Shown here one piece after another: positions 11,465 through 18,889 of a stretch of 26,667 bases of DNA. The notes beneath the pieces were generated by a model. The model did not search any database. It was not told the origin of the DNA and saw nothing but the letters and a program-made list of their open reading frames with translations. The position numbers and the translations under genes are program-made. Source of the stretch: a virus; the IMG/VR virus record IMGVR_UViG_3300042453_004212, positions 1-26,667 of that record; one strand, written 5' to 3'. Positions within the stretch are counted from its first letter, which is position 1, and each line of letters begins with the position of its first letter.

Positions 11465-14146
11465 TTACAAAGGTGCCAAAACAGGAGATGAAGAAATGCT
11501 GACTCCTAATGTTGGTCCTGTGGTTCCTAACCACATTCCAGGTCCGGTAGCACTCAATACAGTATTACCATCAACAGTTACTATATAATTTGGATTACCT
11601 GTAATTCTCCACCACCAAGTACTACCATTCAATCCGGGTGCACCACTTGCAACCCATTCTGCATTCCAGGGTATTTTTGAATAATCAGCTGTTGTTAAAG
11701 TAAATCCACCAATTTTATCTAAAGTATCTTGTACTGTGTCGTCCAATTGCTTTAGTTCGTTAACGTGAGCAGTGGATCCTGACATAAAATATGTTTTTAT
11801 TAAAGATTGAGAAAAATTACTATTATTAATATCAAGTGTTGCTAAACATACACCAGTAACACCATAATCAATAAATGTTGTTGGATTAAATAATCCAATT
11901 CCTTTTGTACCATGTAATAACACATGACGCACAAATTCAAAATAATAAGCAGAGTTGCCAGAAACTTCAGTATAATACACATGTTCTTTTGAATTATATC
12001 CAGTAGATGAATCTGCAAATCCAATACGGGGACCTTTATGCCAAAAATTTGCCGTTCCACCTTTTGTTCCACATAAACCCAATTCTTGTATTTTATCACG
12101 AACTTCTTGCGGACTTATATCAGGTCCAGACCAAACTACAGGTAATAAATCTTGTCTTTCCATAGACCAAGACACCGGGCCAATCCAAGGTGTTAAAGGA
12201 ATGTTTAAAGCATTTCTCTTTGCTGAACGGACTTCTCCCATTGCTTGCAAAAAACTTGTCCATGGTCCTATTGTTAATGAAGCACCTGACCCAAAATATT
12301 CTAATGTTGTTGGATCAGAACCATTTATAGACCAAACTTTTGAATAATCAGAAACAAAATCTTGTACCAAAACTTTCAGATAACCATACAAAACTGGAGA
12401 AGAAGCATTTCCAACATATGCTCCCCTTGGAAGAGGGTGACCATTCATATCATGTGGACCACCACACATTCCAGGATCTGTAATATAATCATCATAATTT
12501 GATACTGTTATATCGGGATATTCAGATATTAATTTATTAGTAAATGCTATATCAAGATTTTTTGCATCATATGTTTGTGCAGCATAATGCCAACCTAAGA
12601 AATATGGTTTTGGTGAATAACTATAATTATAACTTGCTGGACCACTGGTAACACCACCAACACCTTCATATATGTCTTTCCAAGAAGTTATTCCATACCA
12701 AGATTGATTATATTTTGCATTTCCAGATATTAGAGAATTTGCTATTGATGCATTATTGGCTACAAAGTCTAAATCAAAAAATGTTCCCTCTTTATCCATA
12801 AAAACAAAGTCTAGAGTAACACCTGATGATTTCATGTAATCTACCATTTCACCCCATACTTTTTGCATTGCACTAATTCCAGTTACAGGCCATGGATTCG
12901 GATAATAATTTGAAATAGGGCTTGTATATGATAAATTAGAATCATCATTTAGATAAGATCTAGAACTTCCACCACTAAAACTCAATTTATCATCATCAAA
13001 AAGGATGTGATAATTTGTATTTAAAAAATTAGGCTGTATTGCTCTTTTTCTTATTGGTAACGCTTTTAATTTTTCAAATTGTTTTCTAGACCAATTTGAT
13101 TGTCCAACATTTTGTGTGTATGGTGGTTCAAATACAGAATTAGAAAATGGATTTACCAATCCTATTGAATAGGATATTCCGTAAGAATCACCAAAAGCTA
13201 ACCAAGCAGAATTTCCAACAGTATATTGTAATTCTGTATTAGAATCATTATAATAATATTTTGTAACTAATAAATCAGAAGAAGCACAGCCAAATGATGT
13301 ACTAACGTAATTTGTTGTGGTAGTTCCTTTTATTAATTGAGGACCATACACATACCAAGTTGATCCCCCTGATTTATTATTTTCACTTATCATATAACAA
13401 GAAACGTGTTCCTGTGTTTGACCTAGATAAAATTCATAACCAAATCTTTGCCACCCACTAAAAGAAGCTGATTCTGGATATTGAATTGTTTGTTCAATTG
13501 ATGGTCCTCTTGCAGAAGTTGGTGGTGGCAAAACTTGATTCATTGCCATTGCAAATGAAGCGGGTCCAGTATTGGATGATGTAAGATTAATCAGTCTAAA
13601 ATTAGCTAATGTTGCACCTGTTGTTACATTTAACCAAAATGAAAATATGTAAGTATTTCCTGATTCTAAATTATAAGAACTGGTTCTCCACGCAACATAT
13701 TCATTTAAAGTTGTTACTGAATTTATTGCAAATGCACCTGTACCAGAAAACGGATCAGTTATATTTTCAGAAATTCTAGATGTATTGGTTCCTTGACCCG
13801 TCCAATTATAATTTGTTTCTTTAATATTTGAACTAGAAGTAACAAGATTGCCTGTTGAACCAGATCCCCAAATTCTTTGATTATCGGATCCAGATATATG
13901 GGGCCAATCCCATGCGTAAAGATATATTAATGGTCTCGATTCCTCTTCTGGTGGCGTATATACTGCAATTGGACCAGCATATCCAGAAAATCCGCTGTAA
14001 TTATACGAGACTACTACAAAATAATATGTTTGTCCACCACTTAAGTTTCCAAAGAAATAACTTGTAGAACCACCAGTACCTGAAACAGGTCCTACTGTTG
14101 CACCTAGTGTGTAAGTGTTACCTTCAATGTATATTTGTTCTGACAT
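11465..14146 (-). CDS. Large adhesin-like virion protein with possible glycosidase fold
   Basis: 893 residues. Residues 1-70 form the second half of a fibronectin III domain (GGQTYYFVVVSYNYSGFSG); the first half is at the end of the upstream gene, in the same frame. Residues about 90-290 look like a jelly-roll, carbohydrate-binding type domain (NLESGNTYIFSFWLNV, FSGWQRFGYEFY). The region about 400-800 has the alternating strand/helix pattern and Trp-rich acidic loops of a TIM-barrel glycosidase (LDFVFMDKEGTFFDLDF, WHYAAQTY, PWIGPVSWSMERQDLLPVVW); no glycosidase family can be named. A late motif precedes it. Likely a tail or fibre component that binds or cuts surface sugar. Confidence 0.7.
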   Translation of the reverse strand: MSEQIYIEGNTYTLGATVGPVSGTGGSTSYFFGNLSGGQTYYFVVVSYNYSGFSGYAGPIAVYTPPEEESRPLIYLYAWDWPHISGSDNQRIWGSGSTGNLVTSSSNIKETNYNWTGQGTNTSRISENITDPFSGTGAFAINSVTTLNEYVAWRTSSYNLESGNTYIFSFWLNVTTGATLANFRLINLTSSNTGPASFAMAMNQVLPPPTSARGPSIEQTIQYPESASFSGWQRFGYEFYLGQTQEHVSCYMISENNKSGGSTWYVYGPQLIKGTTTTNYVSTSFGCASSDLLVTKYYYNDSNTELQYTVGNSAWLAFGDSYGISYSIGLVNPFSNSVFEPPYTQNVGQSNWSRKQFEKLKALPIRKRAIQPNFLNTNYHILFDDDKLSFSGGSSRSYLNDDSNLSYTSPISNYYPNPWPVTGISAMQKVWGEMVDYMKSSGVTLDFVFMDKEGTFFDLDFVANNASIANSLISGNAKYNQSWYGITSWKDIYEGVGGVTSGPASYNYSYSPKPYFLGWHYAAQTYDAKNLDIAFTNKLISEYPDITVSNYDDYITDPGMCGGPHDMNGHPLPRGAYVGNASSPVLYGYLKVLVQDFVSDYSKVWSINGSDPTTLEYFGSGASLTIGPWTSFLQAMGEVRSAKRNALNIPLTPWIGPVSWSMERQDLLPVVWSGPDISPQEVRDKIQELGLCGTKGGTANFWHKGPRIGFADSSTGYNSKEHVYYTEVSGNSAYYFEFVRHVLLHGTKGIGLFNPTTFIDYGVTGVCLATLDINNSNFSQSLIKTYFMSGSTAHVNELKQLDDTVQDTLDKIGGFTLTTADYSKIPWNAEWVASGAPGLNGSTWWWRITGNPNYIVTVDGNTVLSATGPGMWLGTTGPTLGVSISSSPVLAPL

Positions 14147-14155
14147 GTTCTATTT

Positions 14156-14162
14156 TATTTAT
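14156..14162 (-). promoter_or_regulatory. Late-type promoter motif ATAAATA inside the gene junction
   Basis: GATAAATA on the minus strand lies in the 24-bp gap between the two fibronectin III gene halves, 9 bp before the ATG at 14146. Confidence 0.55.
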
Positions 14163-14170
14163 CCTTATCA

Positions 14171-15595
14171 TTAACGATAAAATATCTTAAATCCATCTTC
14201 ATTCGAAGAATTGTCTGTCCATGCTAAAGTTACTCCATTTTCATTTATACTCAAAGATGTAAGCCCCGAAGGTGCTTCGGGATATGCAGAAGGATTATAA
14301 TAGAAAATTTTGAATCCAAGTTCGTTATTAGAGTTATCTTGCCATGTAAGAGTTGTGCCATTTGATAATGGTTCACTTGCAGTTAAACCACTTGGTGCCA
14401 GAGGTATGCTTGTCAATTCTGCATATTTGTTCTGTGCATTTACTAATGCATTTGCCATCGCCAAATAAGCAGCCGAAAATCCTGCTTTATTAGCCGCAGT
14501 TCCAGTTCCTCTATTGGAATAAAAATAAGTTGGCTTTATATCTGTCTCTGAAAGCATGTATTGCATATTTGGCAATATAGTGGATGAATGCAAATCTCCT
14601 ACTCCTGCAGTTGTTAACAAAGACATAAGAGAAAATAGCTCACCATCTTTCATGTACAAAAGTAAACCAGATGAATCGCCTTCCCATAACTGAACTTCTT
14701 CGGCTTCATCAAAAATCATTTTGATAAATGGCCCTCTTTTATAAACATAACTGGGTGAAGGCCACAGTGAATTTGGTAATATATCAAGTTGTCTATAACC
14801 TAATCTCAACTTTGATACAGGCTGTATTGTGTCATTACCACCCCAAAAATATACATCATTTACAGGAAACTCATAAACTATGTTTCCAAGATCAAATTCA
14901 TCTGTTCCATTTGCAGTAACTAAGTATTGCGTTAAACCAGAAACTTGTGCTTGTGTCAAAACACCCAAAGGCGAAATCGCTCTTAATTTTTTCCCAGTAA
15001 ATATATTTGGTGAAGAAACTGCTGGTAATCTTGAAAAAGAGTGGTCTGTAGTGGTTATTTGATAATATGTTGCACCTAAACTATAACCAGGTGCCTGTGC
15101 TTCACATGCACCACAACCACCAGACCAACCTTGAAAATATCTTGGAATATCTACATCAGGTTCGTATGTTACACAATTATAAACCCCTCTAAAATTATCA
15201 TAATATGTCTTACTAGAAAATCCTGCATCCCAGTAATATCTCCCGTATGATGCGGTCAATCCTGTTTCTTTTACTAAAGGAAATTGAGCTGTAGTATCAC
15301 ATGGTTTATCTGGAGAAAAGTGTGTGCAGGCACCCAACATAGTATCCGATACCCACCAAAACAAAGGATAACCAATATTATAATAATTTGGGTATAATCC
15401 CAAAGAAGTTCCGGGTGGAGGGGCACCACAATTTCCTACAACAGTCCAATCTCTATATCTCAAAGAAATTGGTTGATATGACGCACTGGCACCATAAATC
15501 AGACAATTGGAATTTAAAGCTATGGGATAACCAGTGTTACCCGCACCATATAGATAAACATCATGCAAAGTTGGATCATAATTTTTGAAATACAT
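14171..15595 (-). CDS. Virion-type protein ending in fibronectin III half-domains
   Basis: 474 residues. The first 380 are rich in Tyr, Gly, Pro, Trp and Cys (for example CGAPPPGTSLGLYPNYYN, GWSGGCGACEAQ) and look like an extracellular beta structure without known family. The end carries two tandem copies of the A-B-C part of a fibronectin III domain (APSGLTASEPLSNGTTLTW and APSGLTSLSINENGVTLAW, each ending in NE-x-GFKIFY), neither completed. The following gene supplies the missing strands. A possible late motif lies 40 bp upstream at 15635-15641. Probably part of the host-recognition apparatus. Confidence 0.7.
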   Translation of the reverse strand: MYFKNYDPTLHDVYLYGAGNTGYPIALNSNCLIYGASASYQPISLRYRDWTVVGNCGAPPPGTSLGLYPNYYNIGYPLFWWVSDTMLGACTHFSPDKPCDTTAQFPLVKETGLTASYGRYYWDAGFSSKTYYDNFRGVYNCVTYEPDVDIPRYFQGWSGGCGACEAQAPGYSLGATYYQITTTDHSFSRLPAVSSPNIFTGKKLRAISPLGVLTQAQVSGLTQYLVTANGTDEFDLGNIVYEFPVNDVYFWGGNDTIQPVSKLRLGYRQLDILPNSLWPSPSYVYKRGPFIKMIFDEAEEVQLWEGDSSGLLLYMKDGELFSLMSLLTTAGVGDLHSSTILPNMQYMLSETDIKPTYFYSNRGTGTAANKAGFSAAYLAMANALVNAQNKYAELTSIPLAPSGLTASEPLSNGTTLTWQDNSNNELGFKIFYYNPSAYPEAPSGLTSLSINENGVTLAWTDNSSNEDGFKIFYR

Positions 15596-15607
15596 GATTG
15601 TTTATGG

Positions 15608-15635
15608 TTGACAACCCCATCTTTGGTACTATACT
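15608..15635 (+). promoter_or_regulatory. Early-type promoter TTGACA-16-TATACT
   Basis: Boxes at 15608-15613 and 15630-15635, 16-bp spacer, leading to the gene at 15651 with a short leader of about 9 nt. Confidence 0.7.
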
Positions 15636-15641
15636 ATTTAT
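15635..15641 (-). promoter_or_regulatory. Late-type motif ATAAATA overlapping the early promoter
   Basis: GATAAATA on the minus strand shares its last base with the -10 box of the plus-strand promoter and could drive the gene that starts at 15595. Confidence 0.4.
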
Positions 15642-15650
15642 CGTAAACTT

Positions 15651-15845
15651 ATGAGTCCAAAAGAACTAGAAGATCATATTTACGAATATGGTGAAACTAT
15701 GAAACACATAGGTAGATGTGAGACTAATGATAAATCATCTACCAAAGAATATAATAGGCTTATTTCGGCAAAAGAAAAACTTATTGAAAAATTTGATTCT
15801 TACTTTAAAAATTTAAAGAGAACTAATTGTGTCACCAAAAGTTGA
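15651..15845 (+). CDS. Small helical hypothetical protein
   Basis: 64 residues, charged and helical (SPKELEDHIYEYGETMKHI, SAKEKLIEKFDSYFKNLKR), with a promoter directly upstream. It runs 33 bp into the end of the minus-strand gene at 15813, tail to tail. No family recognised. Confidence 0.7.
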   Translation: MSPKELEDHIYEYGETMKHIGRCETNDKSSTKEYNRLISAKEKLIEKFDSYFKNLKRTNCVTKS

Positions 15846-16016
15846 TTTGATTATTTTGTCTACTTGCTCTGGAGAATATGAACGCAATTTTTGCATTAAT
15901 TCTTTTCTGACAGCAGCAGACCATTCTTTCAATCCACTTTTGCTAACATCAGGAAAGTCTTTTTTGGATACTTCTTGTTGAACGTTGTAAACATTACCTT
16001 CTGTTAGTTTTTTCAT
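15813..16016 (-). CDS. Small late protein
   Basis: 67 residues from MKKLTEGNVYNVQQ at 16016; the longer frame runs antisense through tRNA-Gly and is rejected. Helical and basic, ending in a helix-turn-helix-like stretch (SYSPEQVDKIIKSTFGDTI). A perfect T4-type late motif TATAAATA lies 5 bp before the ATG. Unknown function. Confidence 0.68.
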   Translation of the reverse strand: MKKLTEGNVYNVQQEVSKKDFPDVSKSGLKEWSAAVRKELMQKLRSYSPEQVDKIIKSTFGDTISSL

Positions 16017-16021
16017 GTAAA

Positions 16022-16029
16022 TATTTATA
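16022..16029 (-). promoter_or_regulatory. Late promoter, exact T4 consensus TATAAATA
   Basis: TATAAATA on the minus strand, 5 bp before the ATG at 16016 and one base from the first base of the divergent tRNA-Gly. Confidence 0.65.
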
Positions 16030-16030
16030 C

Positions 16031-16102
16031 GCGGCTGTAGTATAATGGCCATTACGCTAGCCTTCCAAGCTTGATATGAGAGTTCGATTCTCTCCAGCCG
16101 CA
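16031..16102 (+). tRNA. tRNA-Gly (TCC)
   Basis: Acceptor GCGGCTG with CAGCCGC, anticodon loop CTTCCAA (TCC), T arm GAGAG-TTCGATT-CTCTC. CCA not encoded. The next gene starts 3 bp downstream. Confidence 0.93.
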
Positions 16103-16105
16103 TTT

Positions 16106-16408
16106 ATGCCAAGAATTAGAAAAACATCTACTCAACCAAAGCGCAAAGCAAAGCCTGCTCCTCCTATTATTCGTCCCGTATACCCCGAATACGTTGAAAA
16201 TTTTATAAAGGAAGTTGAATCAAAAACTCCTTTTAAAGTTAAAGTGGATCAATATTCGGAGGGGGCCTCCTATCATATAGGTGTAAATCAAAAAATTGGC
16301 AAAGTTTATAGATGTATTTGGATGGTTGGGTTTGCAACAGACGCAGAACATTTGAAACCTTTCTGGTCATCTTTGCCTATGAAAGACCTTAGTGGTAAAC
16401 CATTATAA
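16106..16408 (+). CDS. Small basic hypothetical protein
   Basis: 100 residues from the ATG at 16106 (MPRIRKTSTQPKRKAKPAPP); an upstream ATG in the frame lies inside tRNA-Gly. The basic, proline-rich N-terminus is followed by a compact domain (FKVKVDQYSEGASYHIGVNQ, VYRCIWMVGFATD). No family recognised. Its last codons overlap the late motif at 16404. Confidence 0.68.
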   Translation: MPRIRKTSTQPKRKAKPAPPIIRPVYPEYVENFIKEVESKTPFKVKVDQYSEGASYHIGVNQKIGKVYRCIWMVGFATDAEHLKPFWSSLPMKDLSGKPL

Positions 16409-16411
16409 ATA
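16404..16411 (+). promoter_or_regulatory. Late promoter, exact TATAAATA, plus strand
   Basis: TATAAATA, 8 bp before the ATG at 16420; it overlaps the stop codon of the preceding gene. This is the one clear late motif found on the plus strand. Confidence 0.65.
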
Positions 16412-16419
16412 TTTGTATC

Positions 16420-16659
16420 ATGTACGACAAATATAATAAAGCAACACCATTTACAGTAAACGCAGCAATCCCTTCTCATAAAGGAATTCTTCTAACTAGT
16501 GCATCAAATACAACTGCTTCAGTTTATTTCTTTAATTCAGCTGGAGGTACATTTGGTGCAACAATTCAGTTTGGTGGGGCACCTGGGTTTGCTATTCTTC
16601 CTGTAGAAGTAGAAAGAATAACTGCTTTGGGTGGTGGAACTGGATTTTTACTTAATTGA
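16420..16659 (+). CDS. Small beta-rich virion-type protein
   Basis: 79 residues, almost all small and hydrophobic residues typical of beta structure (SHKGILLTSASNTTASVYFF, TFGATIQFGGAPG, ITALGGGTGFLLN). Preceded by an exact late promoter, so it is probably a virion component such as a small decoration or tail protein. No named family. Confidence 0.7.
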   Translation: MYDKYNKATPFTVNAAIPSHKGILLTSASNTTASVYFFNSAGGTFGATIQFGGAPGFAILPVEVERITALGGGTGFLLN

Positions 16660-16662
16660 TAT

Positions 16663-16869
16663 ATGCCAAAGGAAATCCGGTGTCTTGTTACAAACAGACG
16701 CTTAGACCCCGGAGAATGGTATTGGTATTCTTGGGAACTTGAAGCCCCCATTTCTGCTCCCGGAATGGCTGAAATAGAAAATCGTCGCCATAATAAGGGC
16801 GACGATTTTGCTAAACTACTTTGGGAAGAATGGGAATGGACCCGAGAAATCGGTTATCCAGATTTTTAA
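16663..16869 (+). CDS. Small Trp-rich hypothetical protein
   Basis: 68 residues with eight tryptophans or tyrosines in a short span (PGEWYWYSWELEA, LLWEEWEWTREIG). It begins 3 bp after the previous stop and overlaps the end of the minus-strand gene by 4 bp. Function unknown. Confidence 0.65.
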   Translation: MPKEIRCLVTNRRLDPGEWYWYSWELEAPISAPGMAEIENRRHNKGDDFAKLLWEEWEWTREIGYPDF

Positions 16870-17489
16870 TTTTTCAAAAATTTATTGATCTTGTCGTTGA
16901 CTGATTCCATAGGCATATGTACAACTTTTCCTCTTGAATCTGCTACTTCTGTATAGCGCTCAGGTGGTTCCAAAGAATCCATATATTCTCTTTCATCAGC
17001 ATCAACAATCTCCTTATCACCGGGTAAAGCAAAACCAGCCTCTACTCTTGCTCTTGCAGCAATCGGAGAAGTCTTTCCTGGTTTTGTTGATGGTTTGACA
17101 CTGCCTAGTGTGATTGATTCTCCTTCATCACCCTCGTCACCCATAACTCCATCTTGTGCGTCAGCATGAACTGCATTGGCATCACCAGCAGGAACAACAT
17201 CGTTTTCCCCACCTCTTGTTCTCTTTAAATTTCTTCCTTCGCCTCTTGCCATCTTTTCTGCTTTTATCTTTTCATAAGTTTGGGCAGAAGTCATAGAAGC
17301 TTCTTCAGGATAATCTGGGTGTACTACAGGAGCTTCACCAGGTCTTACTAAAGCCTTTCCAACTTCCTTAAAGTATTCTTCACTCTTTTCCTTTTGTTCG
17401 GAAAGCATCTTACGGCCTTTTAAATGGGATTCCATAGCGGCTTGCTTCATGGAATGAATCCAACTGTAATAACCTTTATTGTTCTTCAT
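16866..17489 (-). CDS. Acidic, largely disordered late protein
   Basis: 207 residues from the ATG at 17489 (MKNNKGYYSW), 5 bp after a CTAAATA late motif; an upstream extension would cross the divergent early promoter. The N-terminal 60 residues are helical and lysine-rich, the middle is acidic and glycine-rich (DGVMGDEGDEGES), with many Pro and Ala. A scaffold, head or assembly role is possible but not shown. Confidence 0.68.
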   Translation of the reverse strand: MKNNKGYYSWIHSMKQAAMESHLKGRKMLSEQKEKSEEYFKEVGKALVRPGEAPVVHPDYPEEASMTSAQTYEKIKAEKMARGEGRNLKRTRGGENDVVPAGDANAVHADAQDGVMGDEGDEGESITLGSVKPSTKPGKTSPIAARARVEAGFALPGDKEIVDADEREYMDSLEPPERYTEVADSRGKVVHMPMESVNDKINKFLKN

Positions 17490-17494
17490 AAAAT

Positions 17495-17501
17495 TATTTA
17501 G
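17495..17501 (-). promoter_or_regulatory. Late-type promoter motif CTAAATA
   Basis: CTAAATAATTTT-ATG, identical in sequence and spacing to the site at 2249; 2 bp from the -35 box of the plus-strand promoter. Confidence 0.6.
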
Positions 17502-17503
17502 AT

Positions 17504-17531
17504 TTGACATATTCTGAAACAATGCTATAAT
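17504..17531 (+). promoter_or_regulatory. Early-type promoter TTGACA-16-TATAAT
   Basis: Perfect boxes at 17504-17509 and 17526-17531; the ATG at 17538 follows the -10 box by 6 nt. Confidence 0.75.
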
Positions 17532-17537
17532 ATGGTT

Positions 17538-17678
17538 ATGAGTGACGCAGGAAAAGGGGACTCTTATCGCCCCGTAAATTACAAAATTTATTGTGAAAAT
17601 TGGGACAAAATTTTTGGATGCCAAAAGAAGACCAAATCAAAAAGCTCAAAGAAAAAGTCCAAGAACTCCAAAAATTAA
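17538..17678 (+). CDS. Very small basic protein, leaderless
   Basis: 46 residues (MSDAGKGDSYRPVNY... ending in a run of Lys, Ser and Asn: KTKSKSSKKKSKNSKN). Positioned where its promoter predicts the first transcribed base. Its last 61 bp overlap the next gene in another frame, and the lysine-rich tail may be a by-product of the heptad codons of that gene. The N-terminal DSYRPVNYKIYCENWDKIFG occurs in similar form in small phage proteins I have seen, role unknown. Confidence 0.55.
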   Translation: MSDAGKGDSYRPVNYKIYCENWDKIFGCQKKTKSKSSKKKSKNSKN

Positions 17679-17764
17679 ACCGTGAAATTACATTGGCTGC
17701 AGGTAAACTGGCAGCAGAAAACATGGATTTAAAACTAAAGCTTGACAAAAACAAAAGAAAGTGA
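17618..17764 (+). CDS. Short coiled-coil protein
   Basis: 48 residues with heptad leucines (IKKLKEKVQELQKLNREITL, then LAAENMDLKLKLDK), probably one continuous coiled coil. It starts inside the previous gene, and its 3' end contains the complete -35 box of the next promoter. Likely an oligomeric or partner-binding early protein. Confidence 0.55.
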   Translation: MPKEDQIKKLKEKVQELQKLNREITLAAGKLAAENMDLKLKLDKNKRK

Positions 17765-17770
17765 TATAAT
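17742..17770 (+). promoter_or_regulatory. Early-type promoter TTGACA-17-TATAAT
   Basis: Boxes at 17742-17747 and 17765-17770; the ATG at 17777 again follows by 6 nt. The -35 and spacer are embedded in the end of the coiled-coil gene. Confidence 0.72.
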
Positions 17771-17776
17771 ATAGTC

Positions 17777-17950
17777 ATGCCTAATTCAAAGCAACGTATT
17801 ACTAATCGTAAGCATAAGAGAAGTCAGGAACGTCGTAAGCGTCAACGGGCTGCTAGCCTGATGAACGCCAAGGTTGGAACACTCCGAGAGCTTGACCGGA
17901 TTAACCAACTTCCAAAGTCAGTCAAGCTAGAGAGATTGCCTAATGGCTAA
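17777..17950 (+). CDS. Small Arg/Lys-rich protein
   Basis: 57 residues; the N-terminal half is very basic (RITNRKHKRSQERRKRQRAA), as in RNA- or DNA-binding peptides, then a helix (LRELDRINQL). Leaderless by promoter position. It overlaps the next gene by 8 bp. Function unknown; nucleic-acid binding is inferred from charge only. Confidence 0.65.
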   Translation: MPNSKQRITNRKHKRSQERRKRQRAASLMNAKVGTLRELDRINQLPKSVKLERLPNG

Positions 17951-18239
17951 TACTGTTCAAATGTCCATTGAGGACGTTCGTAAGAAGTTTGATAAGATTG
18001 ATTGTTTCTTTACATATTATGATGGCGAGAAAGCCACATTTGATTTTTATGGTTCTGATGCCAATGGTTACGAGGTAAGAATTTCGCTGGGTGGTTGTGC
18101 TGCCTGGATTAAGAACCTTTCCTTTGGTTCAAAGGATGGTCTAAATATCAATGACGCATTAACTCGTCATGTTCGTTATCTTTCCGTAACAGATAATCAC
18201 GGTAAAGTTTTGTATGAACAGTTCTTTGATGTCAACTGA
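17943..18239 (+). CDS. Hypothetical protein
   Basis: 98 residues, mixed alpha/beta (FFTYYDGEKATFDFYGSDAN, YEVRISLGG), no known motif, second gene of the early unit from 17742. Confidence 0.7.
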   Translation: MANTVQMSIEDVRKKFDKIDCFFTYYDGEKATFDFYGSDANGYEVRISLGGCAAWIKNLSFGSKDGLNINDALTRHVRYLSVTDNHGKVLYEQFFDVN

Positions 18240-18248
18240 AAGTAACCT

Positions 18249-18665
18249 ATGAATAATTCTGACCATAACGATTTTGATCAATGGCAAAATGGAGATTATG
18301 ATGCAAATAATCCCAATAACTACCCATTTAATGCATGGAAGTTTTATCGTTATTCCAAGCCATCTGATGCATTTAAGAAAATGTGGGAAAACATGAATAA
18401 AGAAGATGGTTTAGAGGATCTTGCCAATTATCTCAATCTCAATGAGATCATGAAAGAAAGCATGAAGCAAGAAGCGAATAAAAAGGCATCACGTAAAAAC
18501 AATAAAAAGTCTACGGTTGTTAACTTTACGCAAGACGAATATATGAAATTGATTGAGATTCGTGGTTATCTTGCAATCACTGAGCAATTCGCGCATGTTA
18601 AGGCTCTTGATAAAGTATTGAATCAAATTCAAATGATTCCAATGCCCCCAAAACAAAAGGATTAA
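18249..18665 (+). CDS. Hypothetical protein
   Basis: 138 residues. The N-terminal 35 residues are rich in Asn, Asp and Tyr, followed by helices and a lysine-rich linker (NKKASRKNNKKS) to a helical end (TQDEYMKLIEIRGYLAITEQ). Starts 9 bp after the previous stop. No family recognised. Confidence 0.7.
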   Translation: MNNSDHNDFDQWQNGDYDANNPNNYPFNAWKFYRYSKPSDAFKKMWENMNKEDGLEDLANYLNLNEIMKESMKQEANKKASRKNNKKSTVVNFTQDEYMKLIEIRGYLAITEQFAHVKALDKVLNQIQMIPMPPKQKD

Positions 18666-18667
18666 TT

Positions 18668-18889
18668 ATGAGTGCATATAAACCAGGTGAAGGTTATGAT
18701 AAGGGTTTCAATTGTCGTATGAATGGTGGTGAACTCCCAAATCAAGCGATCTTTGGTATGGATCCTTATTGGAAGGAATACAAAACTGGTTGGGAAGATG
18801 CTGATAATAAGATTATCAGTGAAGCCCGAGATAGAAATTATTGCAGTAAACCAAAATGCTGCAAGAAGAAAAACTTTATTCAGGATTAA
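18668..18889 (+). CDS. Small Cys-rich protein with RMF/CrpP-like pattern
   Basis: 73 residues. The arrangement GYDKGFNCRMNGG ... DPYWKEYKTGWEDAD recalls the short ribosome modulation factor/CrpP group (G-x-x-A/G, CPY-like turn, then W-x-x-GW-x-x-A). The C-terminal CSKPKCCKKK could bind metal. The resemblance is weak and the tail differs. It overlaps the end of the minus-strand gene by 4 bp. Confidence 0.55.
   Translation: MSAYKPGEGYDKGFNCRMNGGELPNQAIFGMDPYWKEYKTGWEDADNKIISEARDRNYCSKPKCCKKKNFIQD

Noticed and set aside
16017-16103. N-terminal extension of the small late gene at 15813
   Set aside because: It reads antisense through tRNA-Gly and the late promoter; the ATG at 16016 sits 5 bp behind TATAAATA.
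17490-17624. N-terminal extension of the minus-strand gene ending at 16866
   Set aside because: It crosses the divergent early promoter and an early gene; the ATG at 17489 follows a late motif.
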